Both the position numbers and the translations under genes were made by a program. From assembly GCA_003164035.1 (NCBI GenBank), contig PLRS01000163.1:1-59226 (forward strand): a DNA stretch of 59,226 nt, in the 5' to 3' direction. The notes below the pieces were generated by a model that saw only the letters and a program-made list of their open reading frames with translations, had not been told where the DNA came from and made no database searches. This stretch comes from Bryobacterales bacterium (GTDB lineage Bacteria; Acidobacteriota; Terriglobia; Bryobacterales; Bryobacteraceae). Of the stretch, positions 9,637 to 19,073 are shown one piece after another (position 1 is the stretch's first letter; every line of letters begins with the position of its first letter).

Positions 9637-11213
9637 ACCTTCTTGAAATTCCTGGCGACTTCCTCGGCCGAACGCAACGTCAGCGCCACGAAGGTCAGCG
9701 TGCCGTTGGTGCAGCCGGCCGTGGGCAGCGTCGGCGCGCCCACCACGAAGAGGTTCTCGTGATCGTGCGTGCGGCCGAAGTTGTCGCAAACGCTCGCGGC
9801 CGGGTCGATTCCCATGCGGCACCCCCCCGCCGGATGATCCAGGTAATCGCCTTCGTTTACGCGCAGGATCTTGCCGTTATCGTTTTGCGCCATGCGCTCG
9901 AAAATGCTTTGAACATGCTGCTTGGTCGATTCGTATCGCGCTTCGGTGGCGGCGTCGCGGCGGTGCACAATTTTCGGCATCGGGTCGCCCCACTTGTTCT
10001 TCCGCGACGCATCCAGCGTCAGCTCGCTCGTTTCGGCCGGATGCACGTCATAATAAGCCCGCACGCGCGCCACGCCCCGCGGCGATCGCGCCCGCCAGTC
10101 TTTTACGATGTCGTCGCCCAGCAGAATCCGCCCGCTCGAATCCGCCGCCCGCGGCGTTGCCCGGCCCGCTTCCCAAATGCGCAGATCGTGCCGCACGTAA
10201 GGGTCGCTCGGCGAACAGCGGAAAAACTGCCGCGAGATCAGCCCGTACTGCGGATTCATACCCGGCAGAATGTCGTGATCGATCTCGATCATCGACTGGA
10301 TGAACGCATGGCCGTTCATGTATTTGCCGACCTGGTCCGTGCGATTCGCAAGGCCGTTTGGGAATCGCGAATTGGCCGAGAGCAGCAGCAGGTGCGAGCT
10401 CCACGTATATCCGGACGCCACCACGAACGCTTTCGCGCGGTAATCCACCTCCTCGCCCCGCGCATCCACGCCGTGCGCCGCAACGACAGTCGGCTTGGTA
10501 TCGTCGAGCGCCAGCTTGCGGATCAGCGTGCGGTCGTGCAGCACGACCTTTTTTTGAGCCAGCAGCCGCTTGAAGGTGAAGTCCGGCGAGTAGCGCGCGC
10601 CCGTCGGGCAGATATCGCATGTGCCACACCGCTGGCAGGCGCCGCGGCCGTCGTAAGCCACGGTGTTTTTCGCCTGCGGCGTCGATTGAAACGGAATGCC
10701 GCTCTTGTCGCCCCACTGCTTCAGTTTTTCGAGGCTCCACGTCAGCGCCATGGCTTTCATCGGGTAAGGTTGCGAGCGCTTGTCGCCCGGAAATGGGCTG
10801 GGTCCGCCCGATACGCCCAGCCTCCGCTCCGCTTCGCAATAGTATTTCTCGAGCTCGGCCCACTCGATGGGCCAATCGGCATACAGCCCGTACATCGATT
10901 TCAGGCGCAGGTCTTCCACCGAAAATCGATTGCACGTGCCGCCCCAGTGCAGCGCTTGGCCGCCCACCGCCATGGTTCGCGAAATGCCGCCATCGGCCGC
11001 CTGGCCCTCGATGAAATCGCCCGGCCAGGGATTTTCGCCGTAGCGGACCATCCGCTCGCGATACTTGAAGCGGTTCTCGAAATCGAAAATCGACTTCCCC
11101 GCTTCGACCACGGTGATGGAAATGCCAGGCCGCAGTTCCGACAGTTTCTGCGCCATCATCGCCGAAGTGATTCCGCCGCCGATGATGCAAACCTCGCTTT
11201 CGTGGGTCGACAT
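9633..11213 (-). CDS. GMC-family FAD oxidoreductase (gluconate/glucose dehydrogenase large-subunit type)
   Basis: 526 residues. The N-terminal FAD-binding Rossmann motif is VCIIGGGITSAMMAQKL, followed by the GMC signature region VGGQALHWGGTCNRF. C193, C196, C199 and C202 lie in CQRCGTCDICPTGA, a position and spacing reminiscent of the Fe-S cluster of FAD-glucose dehydrogenase alpha subunits. The C-terminus has the GMC catalytic region (HPAGGCRMG; NLFVVGAPTLPTAGCTN). Expected reaction: oxidation of a sugar, sugar acid or alcohol, with electrons passed to a carrier. It lies one base after the small Tat-exported subunit 3 gene and probably rides with it across the membrane, having no signal of its own. 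No multihaem cytochrome subunit is encoded nearby, although this enzyme type normally uses one. Confidence 0.88.
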   Translation of the reverse strand: MSTHESEVCIIGGGITSAMMAQKLSELRPGISITVVEAGKSIFDFENRFKYRERMVRYGENPWPGDFIEGQAADGGISRTMAVGGQALHWGGTCNRFSVEDLRLKSMYGLYADWPIEWAELEKYYCEAERRLGVSGGPSPFPGDKRSQPYPMKAMALTWSLEKLKQWGDKSGIPFQSTPQAKNTVAYDGRGACQRCGTCDICPTGARYSPDFTFKRLLAQKKVVLHDRTLIRKLALDDTKPTVVAAHGVDARGEEVDYRAKAFVVASGYTWSSHLLLLSANSRFPNGLANRTDQVGKYMNGHAFIQSMIEIDHDILPGMNPQYGLISRQFFRCSPSDPYVRHDLRIWEAGRATPRAADSSGRILLGDDIVKDWRARSPRGVARVRAYYDVHPAETSELTLDASRKNKWGDPMPKIVHRRDAATEARYESTKQHVQSIFERMAQNDNGKILRVNEGDYLDHPAGGCRMGIDPAASVCDNFGRTHDHENLFVVGAPTLPTAGCTNGTLTFVALTLRSAEEVARNFKKV

Positions 11214-11214
11214 C

Positions 11215-11721
11215 CTAGGAGAACCTCGCTGGCCGCGGGCCCGAATTCTCGAGGCCTCGGCAATCGTCGCGGCGAATCGCCGCGTCGTACAACAAATCTT
11301 CGCCCTCCGCCGAAGCGAAGAAGAACGCCAACAGATCGGCGGCCACGTGCCGCCCGTTGGGCCGAGGCGGAATGCGGTCGACTTTGGCCGCTGCCAGCGC
11401 TTTTTCCACCGCTTCCTTCGAAATCGGCGATCCGAGCGCGCTCAACTGTTCGGCGTAATGCGCGGCCGGGCTGGGCCCGGTCACCTGCGTGCGCGGGTGC
11501 CCGTACCCGGAACCGACCTCGGCGCCTGGTTTGTAATCGCGAATCCAGACCAGAAAATCGGCCGCGACTATATCCGTGCGTTCGCGACCGAACGATGCCG
11601 GCAACACGACCGAAGCTAATTCATGAATGGGCTGGTCTATCGGTTGAGCGCGAGCCCACCGCGGCGCAAAAACCGCCGCAACCGCGACAGGAATTCGTTG
11701 GAAGAAGCTCCTTCTTTGCAT
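11215..11721 (-). CDS. Gluconate 2-dehydrogenase subunit 3 family protein, Tat-exported
   Basis: 168 residues from ATG at 11719-11721, preceded by GAGGAAGG; an upstream in-frame ATG at 11748 lacks a ribosome-binding site. The twin-arginine signal is MQRRSFFQRIPVAVAAVFAP followed by RWARA. The rest matches the small (gamma) subunit that escorts GMC-type flavin dehydrogenases across the membrane: LASVVLPASFGRERTD, FLVWIRDYKPGAEVGSGYG and a C-terminal helical region. Its stop lies one base before the GMC gene start, supporting a heterodimer. Confidence 0.85.
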   Translation of the reverse strand: MQRRSFFQRIPVAVAAVFAPRWARAQPIDQPIHELASVVLPASFGRERTDIVAADFLVWIRDYKPGAEVGSGYGHPRTQVTGPSPAAHYAEQLSALGSPISKEAVEKALAAAKVDRIPPRPNGRHVAADLLAFFFASAEGEDLLYDAAIRRDDCRGLENSGPRPARFS

Positions 11722-11766
11722 ATGCCTTCCTCGGGGATTGGGGCGCATGGTTTCGGGAATCTGCGC

Positions 11767-13668
11767 TTATAGCGAAAATGCAATCAACGCCGCATCGGCG
11801 CCCTGTCCGGCCGCGATCACGACGAACTGCTGGCCGCTACGCGTCAGGTAGGTCATCGGCACGCCGTAGGATCGGGCCGGCAGCGCGCCCTGCCACAGGT
11901 CTTTTCCGTTCGATTTGTCGATGGCGTGCAGCGCCGTATCTTCGCCGCCGACAAAGAACAGGCCGCCCTTGGTCACGATTCCGCCTTGCGGCCCCGCGAC
12001 CCCAAGCACCGCCGGCAGCGTAACGCCGGCCAGCGCCGGGTTCTTGCGCAACTCCGGCCAATCGCCGAATGCCTCCTGCCAGGCGATCGTGCCGTGGTTC
12101 AGATCGATGGCCGTAATATGCCCGTACGGCGGTTTGGTCAGCGGCAAGCGGCCGTGAAACGTCGCTTGCGCTCCCAGTTCGCCGCTCCAATCGGCATCAT
12201 TCTCGCTCGCTCGCGGATTCTTCGCCGAATGATCCGGTTGAATCACGCGCCACACCGCGGCGTTGTTGGTGGTCTTGATATAGAGCATGCCCGTATCGGG
12301 GTCGAACGCGCCCCCGCCCCAGTTGGCGCCGCCGATGATGCCGGGCCGGCTCAACGTGCCCTTCAAGGACGGCGGCGTGAACAGCGGTCCGATGCGGTAT
12401 TTCTTTATCTCTGCCTGGGCCTCGGCCTTGAGCTCAGGCGTGAGATCGAAAGCATCGTCGAGCGCCACTCCTTGTGGACTATATGCAGGCGGCTTGGTCG
12501 GGAACGGCTGCGTGGGCGAGGCATGTTCGCCCGCCACGTCGCTGGCCGGCACCGGCCGCTCTTCGATCGGCCATACCGGTTTTCCCGACATGCGATCGAA
12601 AACGAACGCGAACCCTTCCTTGGTAAGCTGCACCACCGCGTCGATCTTCTTCCCATCGACGTCGATCGTCACCAGCGTCGGCGGCGAAGCCAGATCGTAA
12701 TCCCACAAGCCATGATGCACGATCTGGAAATGCCATTTCCGCACCCCGGTATTGGCGTCGAGACACACCAATGTTTCGCCGAAGAGATTGTTGCCCGGAC
12801 GATTCCCTCCGTAGAAATCGTTCGACGGCGTGCTCACCGGCAGATATAGCAGCCCGCGCTTTTCGTCCAGGCTCATCGGCGCCCAAACGTTGGTGTGCCC
12901 GGTGAACTTCCAGGATTCGTTCCCCCAACTGTCATTGCCGAATTCGCCGGCTTGCGGAATCGTGTGGAAGCTCCATACGCGTTTGCCCGTGCGAACATCG
13001 AAGGCCCGCACGTCACCCGGAGGATCGTTCTTGTATATCAACCGGTCGCCCACGCCGTTGCCGACAATCACCAGGTCCTTGTACACCACCGGCGGCGAGG
13101 TTTCCGAGTAATGCATTTTGTTGATCTGCCAGACCAAGCCCTGGCTCAGATCCACTACGCCGTTATCGCCGAACGATGTTACTGGGTTGCCGGTCTTGGC
13201 GTCGAGCGAAATCAGCCGGTACCTCGTGTTGAGAAAGATCTGCGCCTGGCCGGAACCGCGTGCGTGGCGCCAGATCGCGATGCCGCGGTGCACATAGCCA
13301 GTGCCGTTTGGCGGTTGCCCGTCCGTGTAAGATTTGGGATCGTACGACCAGACTTCCGTGCCGGTCTCGGGATTGAGCGCGACCACACGGTTATACGGGG
13401 TCGTCACATAAACGATGCCGTCGATCATCAACGGCGTGTTCTCGAACATGCCAGGACGGACACCGTACTCGGTGAGAGGAGCTTCACCGGTCTTCCAGAT
13501 CCACGCCTGATGGAGCTTCCCTACGTTTGCCTTGTTGATTTCGTCAAGCGTCGAGTAATGCGAAGTAGCCTGATCGCCTCCCCAATATACCCAATCGGCC
13601 GGCCCGCTGCCGGCTCCCCAGCAAAGCACGTACGCCACTACCGCAAGGGCCGCTCCTCGTATCACCAT
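11767..13668 (-). CDS. PQQ-dependent dehydrogenase (quinoprotein glucose/alcohol dehydrogenase-like)
   Basis: 633 residues with an N-terminal signal (MVIRGAALAVVAYVLCWGAG) and eight-bladed quinoprotein propeller repeats: DWVYWGGDQATSHYSTLDEI, VVALNPETGTEVWSYDP, LISLDAKTGNPVTSFGD, AFDVRTGKRVWSFHTIP, LVCLDANTGVRKWHFQIVHH, GGAFDPDTGMLYIKT, ITAIDLNHGTIAWQ. There is no CxxCH, so it is not a quinohaemoprotein. It probably oxidises a sugar or alcohol in the periplasm and reduces quinone or a separate cytochrome. The start overlaps the end of the amidohydrolase gene by 7 bases, with AAGGGA as a ribosome-binding site. 45 bases separate it from the subunit 3 gene. Confidence 0.9.
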   Translation of the reverse strand: MVIRGAALAVVAYVLCWGAGSGPADWVYWGGDQATSHYSTLDEINKANVGKLHQAWIWKTGEAPLTEYGVRPGMFENTPLMIDGIVYVTTPYNRVVALNPETGTEVWSYDPKSYTDGQPPNGTGYVHRGIAIWRHARGSGQAQIFLNTRYRLISLDAKTGNPVTSFGDNGVVDLSQGLVWQINKMHYSETSPPVVYKDLVIVGNGVGDRLIYKNDPPGDVRAFDVRTGKRVWSFHTIPQAGEFGNDSWGNESWKFTGHTNVWAPMSLDEKRGLLYLPVSTPSNDFYGGNRPGNNLFGETLVCLDANTGVRKWHFQIVHHGLWDYDLASPPTLVTIDVDGKKIDAVVQLTKEGFAFVFDRMSGKPVWPIEERPVPASDVAGEHASPTQPFPTKPPAYSPQGVALDDAFDLTPELKAEAQAEIKKYRIGPLFTPPSLKGTLSRPGIIGGANWGGGAFDPDTGMLYIKTTNNAAVWRVIQPDHSAKNPRASENDADWSGELGAQATFHGRLPLTKPPYGHITAIDLNHGTIAWQEAFGDWPELRKNPALAGVTLPAVLGVAGPQGGIVTKGGLFFVGGEDTALHAIDKSNGKDLWQGALPARSYGVPMTYLTRSGQQFVVIAAGQGADAALIAFSL

Positions 13669-14906
13669 GATCCCTTGCTCCCCGGATGCCAGCCCACCTT
13701 CGAACCGCGCGCTTCGTTTTCGAAAACCTTGCCGCCTTTCATCACGAACACCGCGCGGCCGGCCGCATAGGCGTCCTTCAGCGGGTCTCCATCGAAGCCC
13801 ACGATGTCGGCCTGCATGCCCGCGGCGATTGAGCCGACCTGATTACCCAGATTCAACGACTCGGCCGAAAGAGACGTCGCCGAAATGAGCGCCTGCATGT
13901 GCTCCTGGCCTCCGTCGCGCACGCGCACGATGAACTCGCGGTAATTCTGGCCATGCGCGCCGGCCGTTGCGTCCGTGCCGTAAATGATCTTGAGGTCCTT
14001 GTGCTTGAGAGCTCGCTTGAACGTTTCGAGCGTGATGGCGACTCCCTTCTCCATGAAGGCGAAGCCTTCCTCGTTATAATTGCCCACGCCGAAGTACTTC
14101 GCTTTATTCTCGAGATAGTTCTGCAGCACCAACCCGATGTTGGGATCGTAGTAGGTGCCGTTCTTCGCCATTAAGTCGAACACTTCGTCGGTAACATAAG
14201 CCCCGTGCTCCACCGAGGTGCAGCCTGCCACACTTACTGCCTTGGCCGATTCCGCCGAGTGAGCGTGAACAATGGTTCGCAGCCCCAGCGATTTCGCTTC
14301 GCCACACACCGCATTGATTTGCTCCTGCGTCAGGGTGATTTCGCCCCCTTCGCGAATGCTTTTCGAAGCGAACAGCTTGATGAAATCCGCGCCCTGCTGT
14401 TTGCGCTCGCGCACGGTGGCGCGCATCTTGTCCGGATCCCAACTCGGGTTCGTGATCGGTTGCAGCGAGGTCAGAATCCGCGGGCCGGGAAGAATCCCGC
14501 GCGCGGTGGATTCGCGCAGGTCCTTATCCAGCGCCGCGCCAGGGCTTTGAATCGTGGTGAAGCCGGCTTCGAGCGTCGCGACGGCGTTCTCGGCAATATG
14601 CAAGTTCGCCTGGAATGGCGGTTCATCCCGTGCCCCATACCGGTCGTTGTTGTCGAAATGATAGGAGAGATGGGAGTGAGTATCGATCCAACCTGGCGTA
14701 ACCGTCAACGCCGTAAGATCGTAGGTGACGGCGTTGGCCGGCGCCGGTCCGCCGATGCGCGCGATTTTCCCACCCTCCACCACGATGATCGTGTTGTGAA
14801 GCGTCTTGCCTTTGCCGTCATAGAGAGTGGCCGTCCTGAGTACGATGGGGCGGCCTTGCGCGAGCGCCGCCATCGCCGCGATGATGAAGACGAGTATCTG
14901 TTTCAT
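13662..14906 (-). CDS. Exported amidohydrolase (imidazolonepropionase/prolidase-like), paralogue 1
   Basis: 414 residues with signal peptide MKQILVFIIAAMAALAQG. Amidohydrolase superfamily metal site: WIDTHSHLSYHF (HxH), GADFIKLFASKSIREGG (candidate metal-bridging lysine), IVHAHSAESAKAV, SVEHGAYVTDEV and YGTDATAGAHGQNYREFI (aspartate). This resembles the secreted Xaa-Pro/Xaa-Arg dipeptidase-like group of the superfamily rather than true imidazolonepropionase. It is the first gene of the five-gene operon. It is close to, but diverged from, the three other amidohydrolases in the window. The substrate is unknown. Confidence 0.88.
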   Translation of the reverse strand: MKQILVFIIAAMAALAQGRPIVLRTATLYDGKGKTLHNTIIVVEGGKIARIGGPAPANAVTYDLTALTVTPGWIDTHSHLSYHFDNNDRYGARDEPPFQANLHIAENAVATLEAGFTTIQSPGAALDKDLRESTARGILPGPRILTSLQPITNPSWDPDKMRATVRERKQQGADFIKLFASKSIREGGEITLTQEQINAVCGEAKSLGLRTIVHAHSAESAKAVSVAGCTSVEHGAYVTDEVFDLMAKNGTYYDPNIGLVLQNYLENKAKYFGVGNYNEEGFAFMEKGVAITLETFKRALKHKDLKIIYGTDATAGAHGQNYREFIVRVRDGGQEHMQALISATSLSAESLNLGNQVGSIAAGMQADIVGFDGDPLKDAYAAGRAVFVMKGGKVFENEARGSKVGWHPGSKGSW

Positions 14907-14918
14907 GGTTCCTTGTAG

Positions 14919-16090
14919 CTAGAATGTGACCCGTCCTCCGAGTCGGAGCAGCCTGCCCATATCAATGTTGGAAGGCTTCCCCAGGGAGGATCCTATGGTC
15001 GTGACCTCACTTGTAATGGCGCTGCTGTTGAAAACGTTAAAGATATCGGCAATGGGCTCGAGCTTCACTTTCTCTCCGAGCCTGAAAGTCCGCGACAGCC
15101 GGACATCGAACAGATTCTGCCACGGATACCGGTAAGCGCCAAGCGGCGCCACCAAGATCGATTGCGTCACCTGCGTCAAACCGGGAACCATGGCCGTTGT
15201 AACCGTATAGCCTCGCGATTGCGGTAATCCCGAGTTTTCACGAAGCGTGCCAGAGATATTGATCTTGCCTGGCAGCATGTAAGCAAACTGCGTCCGCAAT
15301 TGGTAGGTGGAATCATAGCCGGCGTTGCCGGCATAGTTAATCAGGTTGTTGGGGTTGTTGAAATCCCCGCTCGTCGAGGATCCGTCCGGCGTACCGTAAT
15401 TCTTCCCGATGGTGAGACCCGAGTAAATCATCAGCTTGTGGACGCGCGAGTTGACCTGGAACTCCACGCCGTTGTAGCGCTGATAGAGATTCGGCAAGGT
15501 TTTCTCGAGATAACTAATTTGCCCCAGCGTGGCCGGATTCTGATTGTAAACCGTAAGCGGCGCGCCCGTAAGCGGATTGGCAATCTGCACCGACGTATAG
15601 TCGGTCGAGGGCACATCCGTATTGACGATGCCATAGAGATTGTAGAAGTGCCGCCCGTAATATCCAACGCTGACGGAAGTGTTGGCCGCAATCTGCCGCT
15701 GGATCATGGCGGTATATTCCCACTGGTAGGGCCGTTTCATGTTCGGATCGATGTGGTAATTGTTGCCGGGGAATCCGGTGCAGCCCGCCGGCACTACGCC
15801 GGGCACCGGAGGAGTGAGACTGGACCAGGGGCAGGTCTCGTAAGTAATGAAGTTCGGGTTGATATTCTGAGCGAGCGTGGTTCCTTCCAGCCGATCGTAT
15901 CTGCTGATGCCGCCCTTCAAGGCTGTTTTCGAATTACCGAACATATCCGACGCGAAGCCGATTCGCGGCGACCAGGTATTCCAGTCGACCACGCCGTTGT
16001 TAGCCGGGTAAGAGCGCGCCGGGACCCAAGTGCTCCACGCTGTCAATAGTTTGTTTTGGAAATGATATGGCAGAACAGACCTGTTGTCAA
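14919..16090 (-). pseudogene. TonB-dependent receptor, C-terminal fragment
   Basis: About 390 codons of the barrel end of an Oar-like receptor: NTWSPRIGFASDMFGNSKTA, YQWEYTAMIQRQIAANTSVS, YNGVEFQVNSRVHKLMIYSG, QNLFDVRLSRTFRLGEKVKL and the closing LLRLGGRVTF. The only starts available are internal (a TTG at 16044-16046). The reading frame continues a little upstream (YHFQNKLLTAWSTWVP) without a start, so the first two thirds of the gene are gone. It ends 12 bases upstream of the amidohydrolase start, so it may once have headed that operon. Confidence 0.8.
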
Positions 16091-16149
16091 GTTGAGACCG
16101 GTCGATGCGGTCGAATGAGAACAGTCGGAACGTTGGGAGTATGCGGCCT

Positions 16150-16500
16150 TGACGTAGCGTCCGAAGGCATCCAGCCTATCCTCTCCGTCTTCCGCGCCGC
16201 CCCGCGCCGCAGATTTCGATTCCGGTATTCGCTTGGCAGTTGAACGTATCCTCGTAAGTTCCGAATTTCTGTTCCGTATCGAACATGACCCGCCATCGCC
16301 CCGCCCGGCGCGCCGTATCGCATCAGCGATTCGGAATTAGCGTCGCGCTTGTCGTTTCTTCTCTGGAGCAGCATTCCCGATGACAAACTCCTCGCGGTCG
16401 CTCAGAAGGGAATGTTGCATAACGTCCCAGTGCTGGAACGCGAAGTCCGGCGGATGATGGCCGATTTCCGCTTTCACGCGTTTGTGTCGAACTTACAGAT
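16150..16500 (+). pseudogene. DUF1592-family (planctomycete-type cytochrome-associated) protein remnant
   Basis: Three frames carry consecutive pieces of this family: DVASEGIQPILSVFRAAPRR; then DFDSGIRLAVERILVSSEFL plus FRIEHDP; then GAPYRISDSELASRLSFLL followed by WSSIPDDKLL and VLEREVRRMMADFRFHAFVS. Order and spacing fit the middle of a DUF1592 protein. The family's start, its C-terminal DUF1588 part and the usual cytochrome domain are absent. A DUF1552 remnant follows, which is the usual genomic partner. Confidence 0.65.
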
Positions 16501-16619
16501 GAGAATGCCCGAAAGGCGCCCCGCTGCGTCTGTATCGGCGAGTGTTGTACAATGACCGCAAGGAGGGTCGGATGATGGGCCGAAAGGTTCTCAGCCGCCA
16601 CACCGTGCCGCGCGGCATT

Positions 16620-16907
16620 GGCTCGTCCCTCCCCGGAAAGCTGCAAAATGCGGCCGATGGCGATGGCTCCCTGCTGGACCATACTGAGATCGTTTACGGC
16701 AGCGGAATCAGTAACGGTTTCGAGCGTACCCATACCAACCTGCCGATTCTGGTTGCCGGCGGCGGGGCGGGAATTGTTCGCGGCGGATGCCATCGGCGCT
16801 ATGCCGATACGCCGCTGGCCAATTTGCACCTCACGATCCTCGATAACCTGGGTCTCCGGCGCGATTCACTGGGAGATAGCAACGGCGAGTTGCCGCTCTT
16901 ATCCTGA
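16620..16907 (+). pseudogene. DUF1552-family protein, C-terminal remnant
   Basis: The sequence SLLDHTEIVYGSGISNGFER followed by THTNLPILVAGGGAG, then TPLANLHLTILDNLG and SLGDSNGELPLL, is the conserved C-terminal end of DUF1552 proteins (Tat-exported and found beside DUF1592 proteins). The upstream 300 or so residues are missing. It ends at a natural-looking stop at 16905-16907. Confidence 0.7.
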
Positions 16908-17062
16908 ATTCGCAACGCAAAGAGCCATGTCGCGGAGTTCTGAGCCCGGTCCGCTCCAAAGTCCGCTCCAAAAGCTACGGGGGATGGAAGGACTGCCTGA
17001 TCGAACGGGACGGAAGCGACCTGGGGTTTCGTGTCAACCCGGTTCGTTATAGAGTTTTCACA

Positions 17063-17986
17063 ATGTCAATCAAAAACACCAAGATGCACCTTTACTCGCG
17101 CCGTGCGATGTTCATTAGCTTCGCCAGCGTCCCCTTTTGCCTCACTGCCGCGGGCGAGACCTACGAGCAGAGCATCCTGCGATATCGCGAGGAAGCGGAG
17201 GAGCATTTTAGAAGTGCTTCGGGGCCACTCACTCTGGTGGCGCGCTTTTCACCGAACGAAGGTACCTCGACGCTTGGTAGAGACCCCGCATGCTCCCATG
17301 TTGTGCCGGATAAAGCTGCTCCGGAAAGGATCGGGGAAGTGACAGTAAAGGGCGGAAAGGCGACTTTACGACTTGCGGCGTCCGTTCAAGCCGCTGTCAA
17401 CGGGAAACCCGTGAGCTTCATTGAAACGGACAATCAGTCTGAGCGGGGCGCGGGCGTTACGATTGGCGCCCTTCGAGTCAGGCTCTATTTCATTCGGGGC
17501 GACCAGCTTCAAATCAGCGTAAGCGATCCCAATTGGATCCTGCGCCAGGAGGTTCAGCCTCGGTCATGGTTCGATGTAGACCGGAAATATCAAGTTACCG
17601 CCAACTGGGTTGCGTATGAGAAGCCGAAGGTAGTGCCGTTCACCGACAACGACGGCAGCAGCCGTGAAAGGACCATCCCCGGTTATGTCGCGTTCACATT
17701 GGACGGCAGGGACCTGAGGCTAACTCCAATACTTCGCCCGGAGAATCCAAATCCGTTTTTTGTCTTCGGCGACACCACAAATAACCACGAAACCTACGGT
17801 GCTGGACGATTCTTAGAGGCCGATCCCCCCCGAAACGGAAAAATCATCCTCGACTTCAACAAAGCGTATAATCCGCTCTGCGCCTATAACCACCAGTTCT
17901 TGTGCCCGATTGCGCCGAGGGAGAATCGCCTCTCCATACCGATCCGTGCCGGCGAACGGAAATATCCGGGCAACCACGGGGCTTAG
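17063..17986 (+). CDS. Exported DUF1684 protein
   Basis: 307 residues. The C-terminal half has the DUF1684 hallmark FFVFGDTTNNHETYGAGRFL, then GKIILDFNKAYNPLCAYN and PIAPRENRLSIPIRAGE. The N-terminus has a short basic stretch and a hydrophobic segment (MFISFASVPFCLTAAGE), so it is probably exported. ATG at 17084 is an alternative start; neither start has a strong ribosome-binding site. The function of the family is not established. It ends 7 bases from the convergent hydrolase gene. Confidence 0.85.
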   Translation: MSIKNTKMHLYSRRAMFISFASVPFCLTAAGETYEQSILRYREEAEEHFRSASGPLTLVARFSPNEGTSTLGRDPACSHVVPDKAAPERIGEVTVKGGKATLRLAASVQAAVNGKPVSFIETDNQSERGAGVTIGALRVRLYFIRGDQLQISVSDPNWILRQEVQPRSWFDVDRKYQVTANWVAYEKPKVVPFTDNDGSSRERTIPGYVAFTLDGRDLRLTPILRPENPNPFFVFGDTTNNHETYGAGRFLEADPPRNGKIILDFNKAYNPLCAYNHQFLCPIAPRENRLSIPIRAGERKYPGNHGA

Positions 17987-17993
17987 CGAGGCT

Positions 17994-19073
17994 CTACTTC
18001 GGAAACACGATCGGCAAGGCCTTCTCGTCGGTGAACATGCACCGCGCGTTGTGGCCGCACTCCGGAATGATGACGGCTTCCTGGTGGGCGCCCAGTTTCT
18101 GGTTGACGAATTTACTGAAGGCAAGGCCGCGCGCCAGGCGGGTGGGACCCTGAGCCATCGCAGGGCAGGAACTGTCGAAGCCGCCGAGCGGAAGGACGTC
18201 GAGTTCGCCTACCAGGTAGGTGGTGGGACGGGAGGCAAGCTGCTTTTTCAGCTCGTCGTCGGTGAGACGGGCCGTATAACCGGTGCGGCGCTGAAAGCCG
18301 TACGGCCACTGATCGTAAGTAGTGCAATTGCGCCCGTCGCCGAATGGGCGAAATACCGCCGCGCCGGGCGTTTCGCTATCCGATCCTCCGCGTCCGGCAG
18401 TCAATTCGGGCACATAGCCGGGAGCGCCGGCGGTCACCGGCCAATCGGCGGCCGTGGGGCGGGTGCTGTCGGGATAGGCATAGCTGGAGGGATTGGCCAC
18501 GACATAGCTCACCGGAACGCCCAGTTTTTCGTGAACTTGATTCGCCATCTCGTAGCGGTTGACGAATTGCCCGCCCGCCGAATGCCCCGCCACCACGATG
18601 TGCTTCAGGTTCGGGAAGGTCTCCTTGCGCGCCAGCTTGCGCAGCACTTCATCGATGAAATCGAAGGACGTCAGTTTATCGTCGTTCGAAGCGGTCCCTC
18701 CGGAGCGCCAACTGTCGCCGCCGCAACTGTAGCTCACTTCATCGGGCCCCAGTTTGTCCTGGCAACCGCGATCGTTGGAGGCGATCCGCGGAGCGATTAC
18801 CACCGTGTCTTCCAGCGCATTGCCCAGGAAAGCCGACGCCAGGGCATTGCGATAGTAGTTGTCGGCGTCACGATTCGTGCCATGGATCATGACCAGCGCG
18901 CGGGTGATCTGTTCGTTGCGCGCGTCCAGCGAATAGGTGCGATAAATCATCGATCGCCACGGGCCGCTGCCGAAAGTTACCCACTCGGTGCAGGCGGAAG
19001 TGGCCGAGATGCAGGGACTGGCGCCGTAGGCCGGAGCCAGCGTGAGGAGAGCGAAAAGTAAAGATCTGAGCAT
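17994..19073 (-). CDS. Exported alpha/beta hydrolase (esterase-like)
   Basis: 359 residues from the ATG at 19071-19073, which begins signal peptide MLRSLLFALLTLAPAYGA; an in-frame ATG four codons earlier is possible. The nucleophile elbow is VVAGHSAGGQFVNRY, the strand before it ends in ALVMIHGTNRDADNYY (oxyanion region), and a late histidine sits in IIPECGHNARCMF. Several cysteines (CISATSACTEW, RGCQDKLG, YSCGG, DSSCP) suggest disulfides in an exported enzyme. Substrate unknown. Confidence 0.82.
   Translation of the reverse strand: MLRSLLFALLTLAPAYGASPCISATSACTEWVTFGSGPWRSMIYRTYSLDARNEQITRALVMIHGTNRDADNYYRNALASAFLGNALEDTVVIAPRIASNDRGCQDKLGPDEVSYSCGGDSWRSGGTASNDDKLTSFDFIDEVLRKLARKETFPNLKHIVVAGHSAGGQFVNRYEMANQVHEKLGVPVSYVVANPSSYAYPDSTRPTAADWPVTAGAPGYVPELTAGRGGSDSETPGAAVFRPFGDGRNCTTYDQWPYGFQRRTGYTARLTDDELKKQLASRPTTYLVGELDVLPLGGFDSSCPAMAQGPTRLARGLAFSKFVNQKLGAHQEAVIIPECGHNARCMFTDEKALPIVFPK

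Noticed and set aside
9759-12023. 754-codon plus-strand ORF
   Set aside because: Antisense to the GMC, subunit 3 and PQQ genes; no family-like sequence, and a high-GC open-frame artefact.
16087-16829. Minus-strand ORFs of 99 and 168 codons
   Set aside because: They overlap plus-strand DUF1592/DUF1552 remnants and show no homology-like pattern.
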